Assembly: GCA_015661825.1 (NCBI GenBank)
Contig: DQVI01000026.1
Location: 1-46,126 of the forward strand
Length of the DNA: 46,126 bases
Source of the DNA: Novosphingobium capsulatum
Lineage (GTDB): Bacteria; Pseudomonadota; Alphaproteobacteria; Sphingomonadales; Sphingomonadaceae
Direction of reading: 5' to 3'
In this document: positions 1 through 7,452 of the stretch, piece by piece
Layout: every line of letters starts with the position of its first letter
How positions within the stretch are numbered: the first letter of the stretch is position 1
The notes under the pieces: model-generated
Told to the model about the DNA's origin: nothing
Seen by the model: only the letters and a program-made list of their open reading frames with translations
The model's database searches: none
Translations under genes and position numbers: made by a program

Positions 1-112
1 CGCGTGCGGCCAGCGTCCAGATGCCGAGGGCGACCACCAGCACAACGGCAAGTCCGATCAGCCAGACCGACAGGCCGGAATGCCCGCGTCGGTCTCCAGA
101 TACGATGCTCAT
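1..112 (-). CDS. N-terminus of a membrane protein, cut by the window edge; possible ABC permease
   Basis: An open frame starts with ATG at 112 and runs off the left edge after 37 codons. The visible protein has a short polar N-terminus (about 14 residues, with paired Arg) followed by a strongly hydrophobic segment ending in IWTLAAR, which looks like a first transmembrane helix. It is last in a minus-strand row of aldolase, solute-binding lipoprotein, TonB receptor and flavin monooxygenase. That row already has an ABC-type binding protein but no permease or ATPase, so an SsuC/TauC-type permease would fit here. This identity is inference from position and one helix only. The ATG overlaps the TGA of a 29-codon upstream frame, which suggests translational coupling. 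Any other inner-membrane protein is possible. Confidence 0.4.
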   Translation of the reverse strand, partial: MSIVSGDRRGHSGLSVWLIGLAVVLVVALGIWTLAAR

Positions 113-198
113 TGCGCTGCGCGGTCTGCCCGGCCCCGGATGCTGGAGGGCGGAACGGCGGGCGTGCCCGTGACCGGGCCAGTGACTGTAGTGGACAT
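109..198 (-). CDS. Short ORF (29 aa) overlapping the next start codon
   Basis: A short frame starts at ATG 198, shortly after a purine-rich GGGGAAG stretch that could serve as ribosome binding site. It ends in a TGA at 111-109 that overlaps the following ATG (ATGA). The peptide is rich in Thr, Pro, Val and Ala, then basic, with no recognisable domain. It may be a leader or coupling peptide for the membrane protein downstream. It could also be the true N-terminus of that protein separated by a frameshift. There is no homology support. Confidence 0.25.
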   Translation of the reverse strand: MSTTVTGPVTGTPAVPPSSIRGRADRAAQ

Positions 199-535
199 GA
201 TCGCTTCCCCGATTGGTCTCGTTGGCCGAAAAAGACCGAAAAGAGCCAAGGGGAACAAGGTTGAATTCCAAATGTGCCGATTGAATATGGTGATAGGTCG
301 GCTGGATTTTTCTGTCCGCGATCATCTGGCACCACGTATGCAGGGGCCGGTTTCTGGCAATCATTTTTTCGTGGACGGCACGTTGATCGAGGCCGGGGCC
401 ACCGTGAAAAGCTTTCGCCTCAAAGAAGAAGGCGGCCCCGGCGATGATGGAGGGGCTGGGCCGGTCGCGCGCAATGACGAGCGCACTTTTTGCGGCGAAA
501 AGCGCAGCAATGTCGTCCACGCCTCAACTACCGAT
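199..535. other. Intergenic stretch, nothing recognised
   Basis: These 337 bases lie between the monooxygenase stop at 536 and the short ORF at 198. Open frames here are short or antisense to the monooxygenase. No clear terminator, RNA gene or repeat was seen. A locally AT-richer patch near 260-320 could hold a promoter for the leftmost genes, but no convincing boxes are visible. Confidence 0.4.
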
Positions 536-1906
536 TCAGACATGCGCCTGGGCATCGGCGCGGATGGATTGTTTGTACCCCGTAGTGCTTCGGTCTGGCG
601 GGCGAGGTAGGCCCAGGTTCTCGCGCAGGGTCTTGCCTTCATAGTCACGGCGCAGCAGGCCGCGGCGCTGCAATTCGGGCACGACATCCTCGACAAAGCG
701 GTCGACCGAGGTGGGCAGGGTCGGGAACATGATGTTGAAGCCGTCGGCGGCGCCTGCGTCTTGCCAGCGCTGGAAGTCGTCGGCGATGTCGCGGGCATTG
801 CCGAACAGGATGCGGTGCCCCCCAGCGGTCAGCTTGCGCAGCAACTGGCGCACCGTGGGGCGCTCGCGGCGGACCAGATCGACCACCAGTTGCTGGCGGC
901 TCTTGTGGGTATTCGTCTCGGGGATCACGTCGGGCAACCGCACGGGTTCGTCGAGCGGAAGGGTCCACAGGTCGACGCCGATGTTGACGAAGCGGGACAG
1001 GCTGCGCAGCGCGCTTTCGGGATCGAGCAGGTCCTGAAGGGCCTCGTATTGGGCGCGGGCATCGTCGGCATCCCGTCCGACATAGACCGCGACGCCCGGC
1101 AGGATGCGGACATCGTCGCGGCGGCGTCCGTGGCGGGCCAGCCGTCCGGCGATGTCGGCCCCGAAGGCCTGTGCCTCATCGAGGGTCTGTGCGGCGGTGA
1201 AGATCAGTTCGGCGGTACGCGCAGCCAGTTCGCGGCCATCGGGGGACGAACCGGCCTGGGCGATCACCGGCCAGCCCTGAACTGGGCGCGGGGCATTGAG
1301 CGGCCCCTGAACCGAGAAGAATTGCCCCTTGTGATCAAGGCGGTGCAGGCCAGAGGGATCGGCCCACCGGCCGCCTGCCTTGTCGAGCACGAAGGCATCA
1401 TCATCCCAGCTGTCCCACAGTCCGGTGATGACATCGAAGAATTCCTCGGCCCGCTGGTAGCGCCGGGCATGGAGGACATGGTCCTCGCGGTTGTAGTTCT
1501 CGCCGCCACCGAGCGAGGTGACGAGGTTCCATCCGGCCCGCCCCGCGCTGATGTGATCGAGCGAGGCCAGCCGCCGGGCCAGCGTATAGGGCTCGTTGTA
1601 GGTGGTGTTGGCCGTGCCGATCAGTCCGATCCGGCTGGTTACCATGGCCAGCGCGGGCAGCAGGGTCAGCGGATCCCAGCGTGCGCCGTGGGTGTTGCGG
1701 GCCAGAACATCGGGTTCGAGATCGGGCACCGAGACGGTGTCGTTGAGAAAGAGCGCGTCGAAGCGTCCTTCTTCGAGTTTTCGGGCGACATGGACATAAG
1801 TCTGGACATGGCGCGCGGCATCGGCGTCCACGTCGGGCAGGCGCCAGGCCGCGCCATGGACTCCTGATCCGGAAATGAAGGCGCCAAGATGAAGGGGTTT
1901 GGTCAT
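536..1906 (-). CDS. NtaA/SnaA/DszA-family FMN-dependent monooxygenase (LLM class)
   Basis: The 456-residue product has the length and hallmarks of the two-component flavin monooxygenase subfamily that includes NtaA, SnaA and DszA. The signature ASLDHISAGRAGWNLVTS is at about residues 114-131, a family-typical QAGSS..GRELAA segment is near 217-228, and an N-terminal TIM-barrel strand (LGAFISG) is present. Such enzymes use reduced FMN from a separate reductase and O2 to cleave C-S, C-N or related bonds in small organic compounds; the substrate cannot be read from sequence. The ATG at 1906 follows a GGGAAA-type ribosome site. The gene lies 14 bases after the TonB receptor stop and is probably in one operon with it. 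No flavin reductase gene is visible nearby. Context with a NitT/TauT-type binding protein suggests scavenging of an organosulfur or related compound, which is inference. Confidence 0.88.
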   Translation of the reverse strand: MTKPLHLGAFISGSGVHGAAWRLPDVDADAARHVQTYVHVARKLEEGRFDALFLNDTVSVPDLEPDVLARNTHGARWDPLTLLPALAMVTSRIGLIGTANTTYNEPYTLARRLASLDHISAGRAGWNLVTSLGGGENYNREDHVLHARRYQRAEEFFDVITGLWDSWDDDAFVLDKAGGRWADPSGLHRLDHKGQFFSVQGPLNAPRPVQGWPVIAQAGSSPDGRELAARTAELIFTAAQTLDEAQAFGADIAGRLARHGRRRDDVRILPGVAVYVGRDADDARAQYEALQDLLDPESALRSLSRFVNIGVDLWTLPLDEPVRLPDVIPETNTHKSRQQLVVDLVRRERPTVRQLLRKLTAGGHRILFGNARDIADDFQRWQDAGAADGFNIMFPTLPTSVDRFVEDVVPELQRRGLLRRDYEGKTLRENLGLPRPPDRSTTGYKQSIRADAQAHV

Positions 1907-1920
1907 GATGGTTTCCCGGT

Positions 1921-4455
1921 TCAGAACGTATAGCTCAGGCGTGCGTAGTAATACCCGCCGTAGAACCCGAAGGGGGACTGGCCGGGGTAGGGCGGAAAGC
2001 CGTTGGTGTCGGGAACGGTGTTCTTGTCGGGGTAGGTGTTGAACACGTTGTTCGCGCCAACGGCCAGGTTGAAGTCAGGGGTCAACTGGTACGATACATC
2101 GATGTCGGCCACCCATTTCGCGCCATAGAACTGATCGCTCGCCGCGACGGTGGCGATATTGGCAAAGGGGCCGTAGTAGGTTTCGCGCGTGTTCACGCGC
2201 AGCTTTCCGGTGCTGAAATTCTGGCTCAGGATCAGCTTGTCCTGCGGGGCCGAATACTTGATCGCGCCTTGCACCGAACGGTCGAAAAGCGTGAGGTTGA
2301 GGGCGGTGAGCTGGCTGGGCGAATCCGCGATGGCGGTGATCCTGGTGACATTGTGGTTATAGCCCAGCGTCAGGGCGAGATCGCCGATATGGGGAATCTT
2401 GCGGGTGTAGTTGGCGGTGACTTCCACGCCGCGGGTGCGGGTGTCGATCGCATTGGCGAAATAGCGGATCGCCTGCCCGCTGGAAAAACCGCTGGCCGCC
2501 AGAATGGCGTTCACCCCGGAACCGGTCAGGTAACCGGTCTGGACGATGCGGTGATCGAGCTGGATCTGGTAGGCATCGGCCGTCAGCGTGAAGGCGGGGG
2601 CGAGCTTGAGCGTACCACCAAACGAGATGTTGAGCGAACGTTCGGGCTTGAGGGCCCGTGCGCCCAGCGCCTGGCCCAGCGCGCTTTGCGGCGTGACCGA
2701 TTTGGAGGTGATGTAGGTCTGCACACCGTTCACGACGGTGTACTGGTTCGATGTCTGGGCATAGCCTTCCTGCGCCAGCGAGGGGGCGCGAAAGCCGTTG
2801 CTGATGGTGCCGCGCAAGGCGAAGGCCGGGCTGAAGTCGTAGCGGGTGGTGAACTTGCCCGAGACCGTGTTGCCCGCGCTGTCGTCGTAATGTTCGAAGC
2901 GCCCGGCCAGGTCGACGAACCAGCGTCGCACGGGGTTGAAGCCGACATCGCCATAGACGGCCAGGCTGTTGCGGTGGAGGTTGGCCTGGTCGCCGGGGGT
3001 CAGCGTGATCGCGCCCTGGGCACCCACGGTGGCATATTGCCCGGCAAGGGGGCCGCTGGTGTAGCGGTAGCCGCCATTGGCATAGGACAGGGGATCGCCC
3101 GAGGTCGTCGTGTAGCGTTCATAGCGGTGTTCTGCGCCGAACGAGAATTGCAGCGGAAGGGCCAGGCCGATGTCGAAACTCTTCGAGATGTCGAGGTTGT
3201 TGGTCCACTGCGCGAACTTGGCGTTGAATGTGCTGAAGCTGGTCGGGCTGTCTTCGCCCAGCGAGGCATTGATCGTGTTGGTCGAGCCGTTTCGGGCGTA
3301 GTTTTCGCCATATGTGCTTGAGATGTCCCATTTCCAGCCGGACAGGTTGCCCTTGAGGCCCCAGAGGGTCTGGAAATCGCTTTCATGCAGCGTGTAGTTG
3401 GGGGCGTAGCCGTCGGGATAGATCGACACGATGTCATTGGTGGAATTGGGACGGCGGAAATTCTGCCCGACAATGGCCCGGCGGATGCCGTAGGTGGATG
3501 AGGAATAGAACGTGGTTGAAGGGCCGACCGGCACTTCGGCATTGTACAGGAAGATGCCCTGCCGCACATCGGGCAGGCCACCGGCAAAGACGGTCTTGTC
3601 GCGGCTTTCGCGCGGGTCGGGCGCGCCATTGGCCAGAGGATAATAGAAGGCTCCGGTGGCCGGGATGGAGCGGAGCGCAGCCCTGTTCTGTCGCAAGGTG
3701 GCCGCGAAATTGATGAAGCCGCCTTCGCCCAGCTTGAAGCCGATATTGCCGTTGGCTTCAAGGTTGCGCCCGTCGGAATGGCCGCGATAGCCATAGCGCT
3801 GACCGGCGGTAAAGCTGAGCGAACCGCCGTGGTCGGCATCCTTGAGGATGATGTTGATCACCCCGCCGATCGCGTCGGAACCGTATTGCGCGGCGGCGCC
3901 ATCGGTGAGTACCTCGATCCGCGCGATCGCGGAAACCGGGATCAGGTCGAGGTCCACCGGGTTTGCGCCGGAATCGGTCGAAGTCGACAGGTCGTTGAGC
4001 GCGGCATTGTGGCGCCGCTTGCCGTTGACCAGGATCAGCACATGGGCCCCCCCCAGTCCGCGCAGGCCCGCCGGGCGGGCCACGCTGTTCCACGAACTGG
4101 ACGAAACGGTCTGCTGGTTGAAGCTGGGCAGCAGGGCGGTGAGCGCATCGCGCAGCGAAGAATTGGCCCCCAGCCGTTCAAGCGTCGGGCTGTCGATCAC
4201 CTGGATCGGCGCGGGACTGTCGATGGTGGTGGTGGCCCTCGCGCGGTTGCCGGTCACCACGATTCCCCCGCCCTGTTCCCCATCGGCACCGGCATCTGCG
4301 CTGGCAGCGATGCTGGCATCGATTGGGGTGCTGCTGACTGGCGCGGTATCGGCGGCAAGCGCGCGATTTCCTGATACGCCGGCGCCGGTGACAATCGTGG
4401 TGGCCAGCAGCGCATGATACGCGCGAGATCGTGAAGGCCATGTCAGCGGTTGCAT
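1921..4455 (-). CDS. TonB-dependent outer-membrane receptor
   Basis: The product of 844 residues begins with a signal peptide (cleavage likely near residue 34, after ALA). A TonB-box-like GGIVVTGN segment follows at about 64-71, then a plug domain with PAGLRGLGGAHVLILVNGKRR and the typical QYGSDAIGGVINI motif, then a long beta-barrel ending in an aromatic residue (LSYTF). Such receptors import scarce or bulky ligands across the outer membrane using the TonB-ExbBD motor. The start at 4455 has a GGGAG ribosome site. Upstream lies an AT-rich 104-base gap, so the receptor may have its own promoter as well as sitting behind the aldolase and binding-protein genes. The pairing with a solute-binding lipoprotein and a flavin monooxygenase suggests uptake of the monooxygenase substrate. 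The ligand is unknown. Confidence 0.9.
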   Translation of the reverse strand: MQPLTWPSRSRAYHALLATTIVTGAGVSGNRALAADTAPVSSTPIDASIAASADAGADGEQGGGIVVTGNRARATTTIDSPAPIQVIDSPTLERLGANSSLRDALTALLPSFNQQTVSSSSWNSVARPAGLRGLGGAHVLILVNGKRRHNAALNDLSTSTDSGANPVDLDLIPVSAIARIEVLTDGAAAQYGSDAIGGVINIILKDADHGGSLSFTAGQRYGYRGHSDGRNLEANGNIGFKLGEGGFINFAATLRQNRAALRSIPATGAFYYPLANGAPDPRESRDKTVFAGGLPDVRQGIFLYNAEVPVGPSTTFYSSSTYGIRRAIVGQNFRRPNSTNDIVSIYPDGYAPNYTLHESDFQTLWGLKGNLSGWKWDISSTYGENYARNGSTNTINASLGEDSPTSFSTFNAKFAQWTNNLDISKSFDIGLALPLQFSFGAEHRYERYTTTSGDPLSYANGGYRYTSGPLAGQYATVGAQGAITLTPGDQANLHRNSLAVYGDVGFNPVRRWFVDLAGRFEHYDDSAGNTVSGKFTTRYDFSPAFALRGTISNGFRAPSLAQEGYAQTSNQYTVVNGVQTYITSKSVTPQSALGQALGARALKPERSLNISFGGTLKLAPAFTLTADAYQIQLDHRIVQTGYLTGSGVNAILAASGFSSGQAIRYFANAIDTRTRGVEVTANYTRKIPHIGDLALTLGYNHNVTRITAIADSPSQLTALNLTLFDRSVQGAIKYSAPQDKLILSQNFSTGKLRVNTRETYYGPFANIATVAASDQFYGAKWVADIDVSYQLTPDFNLAVGANNVFNTYPDKNTVPDTNGFPPYPGQSPFGFYGGYYYARLSYTF

Positions 4456-4559
4456 GATAACTCCCTGTCATTGTGTGCAGTTTGTTATCTATTAATTCTG
4501 TAGAGTTTGTTGAAACAATTAAGGCGAATTCGGAGATGAATTGATCTAATAAGATGCCT
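4456..4559 (-). promoter_or_regulatory. AT-rich leader upstream of the TonB receptor
   Basis: This 104-base gap is markedly AT-rich compared with its surroundings and ends in a GGGAG ribosome site 5 bases before the receptor ATG. It probably carries an internal promoter for the receptor and monooxygenase genes. No -35/-10 pair is clear enough to name. Confidence 0.35.
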
Positions 4560-5513
4560 CTATAGTAATCCCTTCATCCATAGCGGGTGGATGTCTTGTC
4601 TTGATTGCAGCAATCCTTCTTTGACGAGGAAATCGCTGATCTCCTGCTGGTCTCGTATGACCGCGTCGTTGATTGGCAGGATCTGGCCGGGACGGCTCTG
4701 TTCGCGGGCGAGGCGCTCGAACAGGGCAATGGGGGCGCCGGTCAGTTTCGCGGCAAGCCGGGCCCATTCGTGCGGATGGCGTGCCACCCAGTTCCACGTG
4801 GCTTGCTCGCGCCGCAGATAGTCGGCCAGCGCGGAGCGCCTGACCGGATCTGCAAGCGATCCGGTGTGAGCCGCGATCACGAAATTGCCCGCATAGATCC
4901 CGGCCAGATCGCGCGACAGCCAGCGCCCGCCCATCGCCTCAAGTTGCAGGGCGGGCAAGTTGCTGGTGGTGCAGGCCTCGACATGGCCACTCTGGAACGC
5001 GGCATTGGCATCGAGCGCGGACAAGGGCACCGGCTGGATGTCCTTGATACTTAACCCGTGCCTGTCGAGAAGCTTGAGCAGGTAGAAATGGTCGTTGGTG
5101 CCCGGCACATACGTGACCGTGCGCCCGCGCAGGTCTTCTATCCGGCGTGCGCTGGAGCCACGATTGACCAGAATGCCACCATTGTGGGTGTCCCCCGCGT
5201 AAGTCGCCACCAGTTTTATCGGTACGCCCGAACGCAGCGCGTAAACCGGTGGTATCTGGCTCATGAATGCATAGTCCAGACCGTCGCCGGAAAACGCGTT
5301 GAGCACCATCTGGCCGCCCGGCAAATCGGCATATGTCACCTGATAGGGGGTGGGGGGCAGCCCGGCGGCTTCCATGAACCGCGAGGCGGCCAGCTTGTGG
5401 CGCCAGACTCGCAGCGTAATGCCTTCCAGCCCGGCTTTCGTCTGGCCATGGCAGGCGCCCAGAGCCAGGGTTCCCAGCGTTGCGGCCAGCATGGCACGTC
5501 GATCCATCGTCAT
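4560..5513 (-). CDS. ABC transporter solute-binding lipoprotein (NitT/TauT/SsuA-like)
   Basis: From ATG 5513 the product is 317 residues. It opens with MTMDRR, a hydrophobic stretch and a lipobox (ALGAC, Cys21), so it should be a lipid-anchored periplasmic protein. The body has the periplasmic-binding fold of the NitT/TauT/SsuA group: an early strand giving LRVWRHKLAA, a YADLPGGQMVLNAF segment, a DYAFMSQIPPVYALRSG segment and RIEDLRGRTVTYVPGTNDHF, the usual hinge region. Upstream in-frame codons were rejected because the lipoprotein signal sits at this start. The start is 5 bases after the aldolase stop, so the two are co-transcribed. No permease or ATPase is nearby except a possible permease fragment at the left edge. 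Sulfonate, sulfone or nitrogenous ligands are plausible but not proven. Confidence 0.82.
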   Translation of the reverse strand: MTMDRRAMLAATLGTLALGACHGQTKAGLEGITLRVWRHKLAASRFMEAAGLPPTPYQVTYADLPGGQMVLNAFSGDGLDYAFMSQIPPVYALRSGVPIKLVATYAGDTHNGGILVNRGSSARRIEDLRGRTVTYVPGTNDHFYLLKLLDRHGLSIKDIQPVPLSALDANAAFQSGHVEACTTSNLPALQLEAMGGRWLSRDLAGIYAGNFVIAAHTGSLADPVRRSALADYLRREQATWNWVARHPHEWARLAAKLTGAPIALFERLAREQSRPGQILPINDAVIRDQQEISDFLVKEGLLQSRQDIHPLWMKGLL

Positions 5514-5518
5514 GGCGC

Positions 5519-6430
5519 TCAATCCAGAAGGTCGGGCTCTTCGGCCACGATCTGGTCCCAATAGGGCAGGAAATTGAGATAGGCCCAGGCTTCGCGCGCC
5601 TGTGGGTCCTGGTTCCATACCGGCGCGTCGATCCGGGGATGGCTAGCAGCCCGCGCGGCCAGATAGATCTGCGCGGCGCGTTCAAAGGCGATGAAGCGCC
5701 ACACGGCGGCTTCCACGGTCTGCCCCACGGTCCAGTGGCCGTGGTTGCGCCAGAGCAGGATGTTGCGTTGCCCCAGTTCTTCAGCGAATTGTGCGGCAAC
5801 CGTGTCGCGGTTGCCCGGCGTATCGGCTGGCCGGTCTGCGGCTGGTGAGGGAGCATTGTCGCGGCGCGGCGTGAAGAGCACCTGATCGTCGTGAAAGGCG
5901 CCCAGATCGGCGATGATCGGTTCGATCACTTCGCCAAAGGCGGTCCAGGTGGAGGCGTGCAGGCTGTGGGCATGGACAATGCCGACCACTTCGCCACGGG
6001 AACGCTGGATGGCATGGTGATAGGGGATGCCCGAAAGGTTCACGGGCCCCTTGCCCTCCACGATCTGCCCCGCCGAATCGACCAGCAGCAGGTCCGAGGC
6101 GCGGATATGGCCAAAGGGCACGCCCACCGGATTGACCCAGAACCAGTCGGTCTGTTCGGGATCGCGCGCGCTCAGGTGTCCGGCAAGGCCCGGTTCGACG
6201 CCGAAACGGGCCAGCAGGCGCAGGCCCGCGGCCAGTTGCCGTTTGCGGTGCGCGCGTTCCTGTACCGGATCGGCATGGCCTGGCGGCACGGCGAATACCG
6301 GGCCGTTATCCTGGCGGGGGTGGCTGAAGATACGGGGTTGGTTGGAGGTTTCGGGCTGGTTGACGAAAGGGGTCTGATGGACAATCGGAAGGGTTTGGGA
6401 CATTGTCGGGCTGTTCCGGAGGCTGCGCAT
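5519..6430 (-). CDS. Class II aldolase/adducin-family protein
   Basis: The 303-residue product contains the aldolase class II fold. An early LAGHLSARDP motif at 83-91 matches the family's G-N/H-x-S-x-R region. Zinc-ligand histidines occur in VHAHSLHAS (about 152-160), and a WRNHGHWTVG motif near 228-237 would supply the third ligand. Members cleave or epimerise sugar phosphates and other aldols; some, next to flavin monooxygenases, are of unknown substrate. The first 60 residues are Gln/Pro-rich and not conserved. ATG 6430 has an AGAGG ribosome site; ATG 6403 is an alternative that trims nine residues. This appears to be the first gene of the minus-strand operon and lies behind an inverted repeat at 6490-6510. 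Confidence 0.8.
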   Translation of the reverse strand: MRSLRNSPTMSQTLPIVHQTPFVNQPETSNQPRIFSHPRQDNGPVFAVPPGHADPVQERAHRKRQLAAGLRLLARFGVEPGLAGHLSARDPEQTDWFWVNPVGVPFGHIRASDLLLVDSAGQIVEGKGPVNLSGIPYHHAIQRSRGEVVGIVHAHSLHASTWTAFGEVIEPIIADLGAFHDDQVLFTPRRDNAPSPAADRPADTPGNRDTVAAQFAEELGQRNILLWRNHGHWTVGQTVEAAVWRFIAFERAAQIYLAARAASHPRIDAPVWNQDPQAREAWAYLNFLPYWDQIVAEEPDLLD

Positions 6431-6489
6431 CCCGCCTCTGGAAAGGGCGGGGCGATGCAGGAGGGAAGCCCGGTATCCGGTTCCGGGGG

Positions 6490-6510
6490 CACCATATCAA
6501 ATGAATGGTG
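6490..6510. promoter_or_regulatory. Inverted repeat upstream of the aldolase operon (possible operator)
   Basis: CACCAT and ATGGTG form perfect 6-base arms around a 9-base spacer, 60 bases before the aldolase start. The position suits an operator for the uptake operon. Short palindromes occur by chance, so support is modest. Confidence 0.3.
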
Positions 6511-6598
6511 CAGGCGCTTGCGTGACGGTTTCTTATAAAGCGCTGCTTTCAGGTAGATTTGTTCAGGCACGGGTGAAATGAAGCGCGCGCCTTCTTGC

Positions 6599-6644
6599 GC
6601 GCAAGGCTCTGTCGGGCTTGTCAAACCCGTACAGAGCCTTGCGC
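6599..6644. repeat. 14-bp perfect inverted repeat, stem-loop
   Basis: The arms GCGCAAGGCTCTGT and ACAGAGCCTTGCGC pair perfectly across an 18-base loop, and CGGG/CCCG inside the loop can extend the stem. No T-run follows on either strand, so it is not a classical intrinsic terminator. It resembles dispersed palindromic elements of alphaproteobacteria. It lies in the long gap between the aldolase operon and the second TonB receptor operon. Confidence 0.55.
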
Positions 6645-6688
6645 TCGCAGCCCGGATGAGTACCGGGCCGTTTTAACCTGGAACGGTT

Positions 6689-6707
6689 GATCCGATGCAA
6701 TCGGATC
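6689..6707. repeat. 8-bp palindrome GATCCGAT-GCA-ATCGGATC
   Basis: A perfect palindrome with a 3-base centre is flanked by imperfectly pairing sequence (CGGTT on the left, AAACCG on the right). It is followed by CTCTAGA. The arrangement resembles short interspersed palindromes of sphingomonads; this classification is from memory of style, not a search. Confidence 0.4.
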
Positions 6708-6784
6708 ATAAACCGCTCTAGAAATCCTTGCGCAGCAGGAAATCGGCGTAACGCTTGGTCGCGTCAGATGGCCAAGACGGAGGC

Positions 6785-6819
6785 GGGCCTGTGACCATGC
6801 CCGTCATGGTCACAGGCCC
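6785..6819 (-). terminator. 15-bp perfect stem-loop after the second TonB-receptor operon
   Basis: Arms 6785-6799 and 6805-6819 are perfectly complementary over 15 bases (GGGCCTGTGACCATG) with a 5-base loop. The hairpin lies 75 bases past the stop of the small exported protein on the minus strand. No U-tract follows, so it may act as an mRNA-stabilising 3' end or factor-dependent terminator. Confidence 0.55.
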
Positions 6820-6893
6820 ACGAAGGGCTCAAGCGTCCGGCTCACCAGGAAACCAACCGATTTCCCGGTGTTCCAAACCTCAGGCAGCCGCCA

Positions 6894-7400
6894 TCACTTC
6901 GGCAGGATCGGGTAATAGACGCCCGGATGCGGCGCGGTGAGGTCCAGTTCCATAACCTCCTGATCCCAGTGCGATTCCGTAAGCGCCCAGCGCGCGGTTT
7001 CGCCCGCAGTATAAGCATCGAGATCGGGAAACAGCTTCTGGATCACCTGCCCGCGCGTAATGTTCAGTTTCCGGGCCTTGGACGCGGGGGGCGAGATGTT
7101 GATGATCATGAAGTCCCACTGCGGGGCGAGCGAGTGCCCGGCATTGGCATAGACAGTCGAACTGGTCGTGACACCCTGCTGGATCTGATAGTCCATGATC
7201 GGACGGTGCCATTTGAGATAGAGTGCGAGCCATTCGTCCTGCTTGCCCGGAGGCGTCTTGTAATAGCTCACCGACAGGCGCGGACGATCTTCGAGCTGAC
7301 GGCCCGACATAGCCTGACCGAATGCGGGCGCTGTGCCCGTGGCTAGCGCGGAGAGGGTGAGAAAAGCACCGGCAAGACCGGTGCACAACGACTTGCGCAT
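6894..7400 (-). CDS. Small exported protein of unknown function next to a TonB receptor
   Basis: The product from ATG 7400 is 168 residues. It has a clear signal peptide (basic MRKS, hydrophobic core, cleavage near AFG-QA at about residue 29). A mature domain of about 140 residues follows, rich in Trp, Tyr and His, with segments such as YLKWHRPIMDYQ and WDFMIINIS that suggest a compact alpha/beta-barrel-like (dimeric ferredoxin-like) fold; I do not recognise a named family. It follows the TonB receptor by 52 bases on the same strand and ends before a strong stem-loop, so the two form an operon. A periplasmic partner that handles the receptor's ligand is plausible but is inference. Confidence 0.75.
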   Translation of the reverse strand: MRKSLCTGLAGAFLTLSALATGTAPAFGQAMSGRQLEDRPRLSVSYYKTPPGKQDEWLALYLKWHRPIMDYQIQQGVTTSSTVYANAGHSLAPQWDFMIINISPPASKARKLNITRGQVIQKLFPDLDAYTAGETARWALTESHWDQEVMELDLTAPHPGVYYPILPK

Positions 7401-7452
7401 CAAAACGATTCCTTGTTTTCGGGGGGATTGGAGAGGGGGAAAAGGATGGAGG

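Noticed and set aside
761..1867. 368-codon plus-strand open frame opposite the flavin monooxygenase
   Set aside because: Antisense shadow of a complete enzyme with family signatures; no ribosome site or domain.
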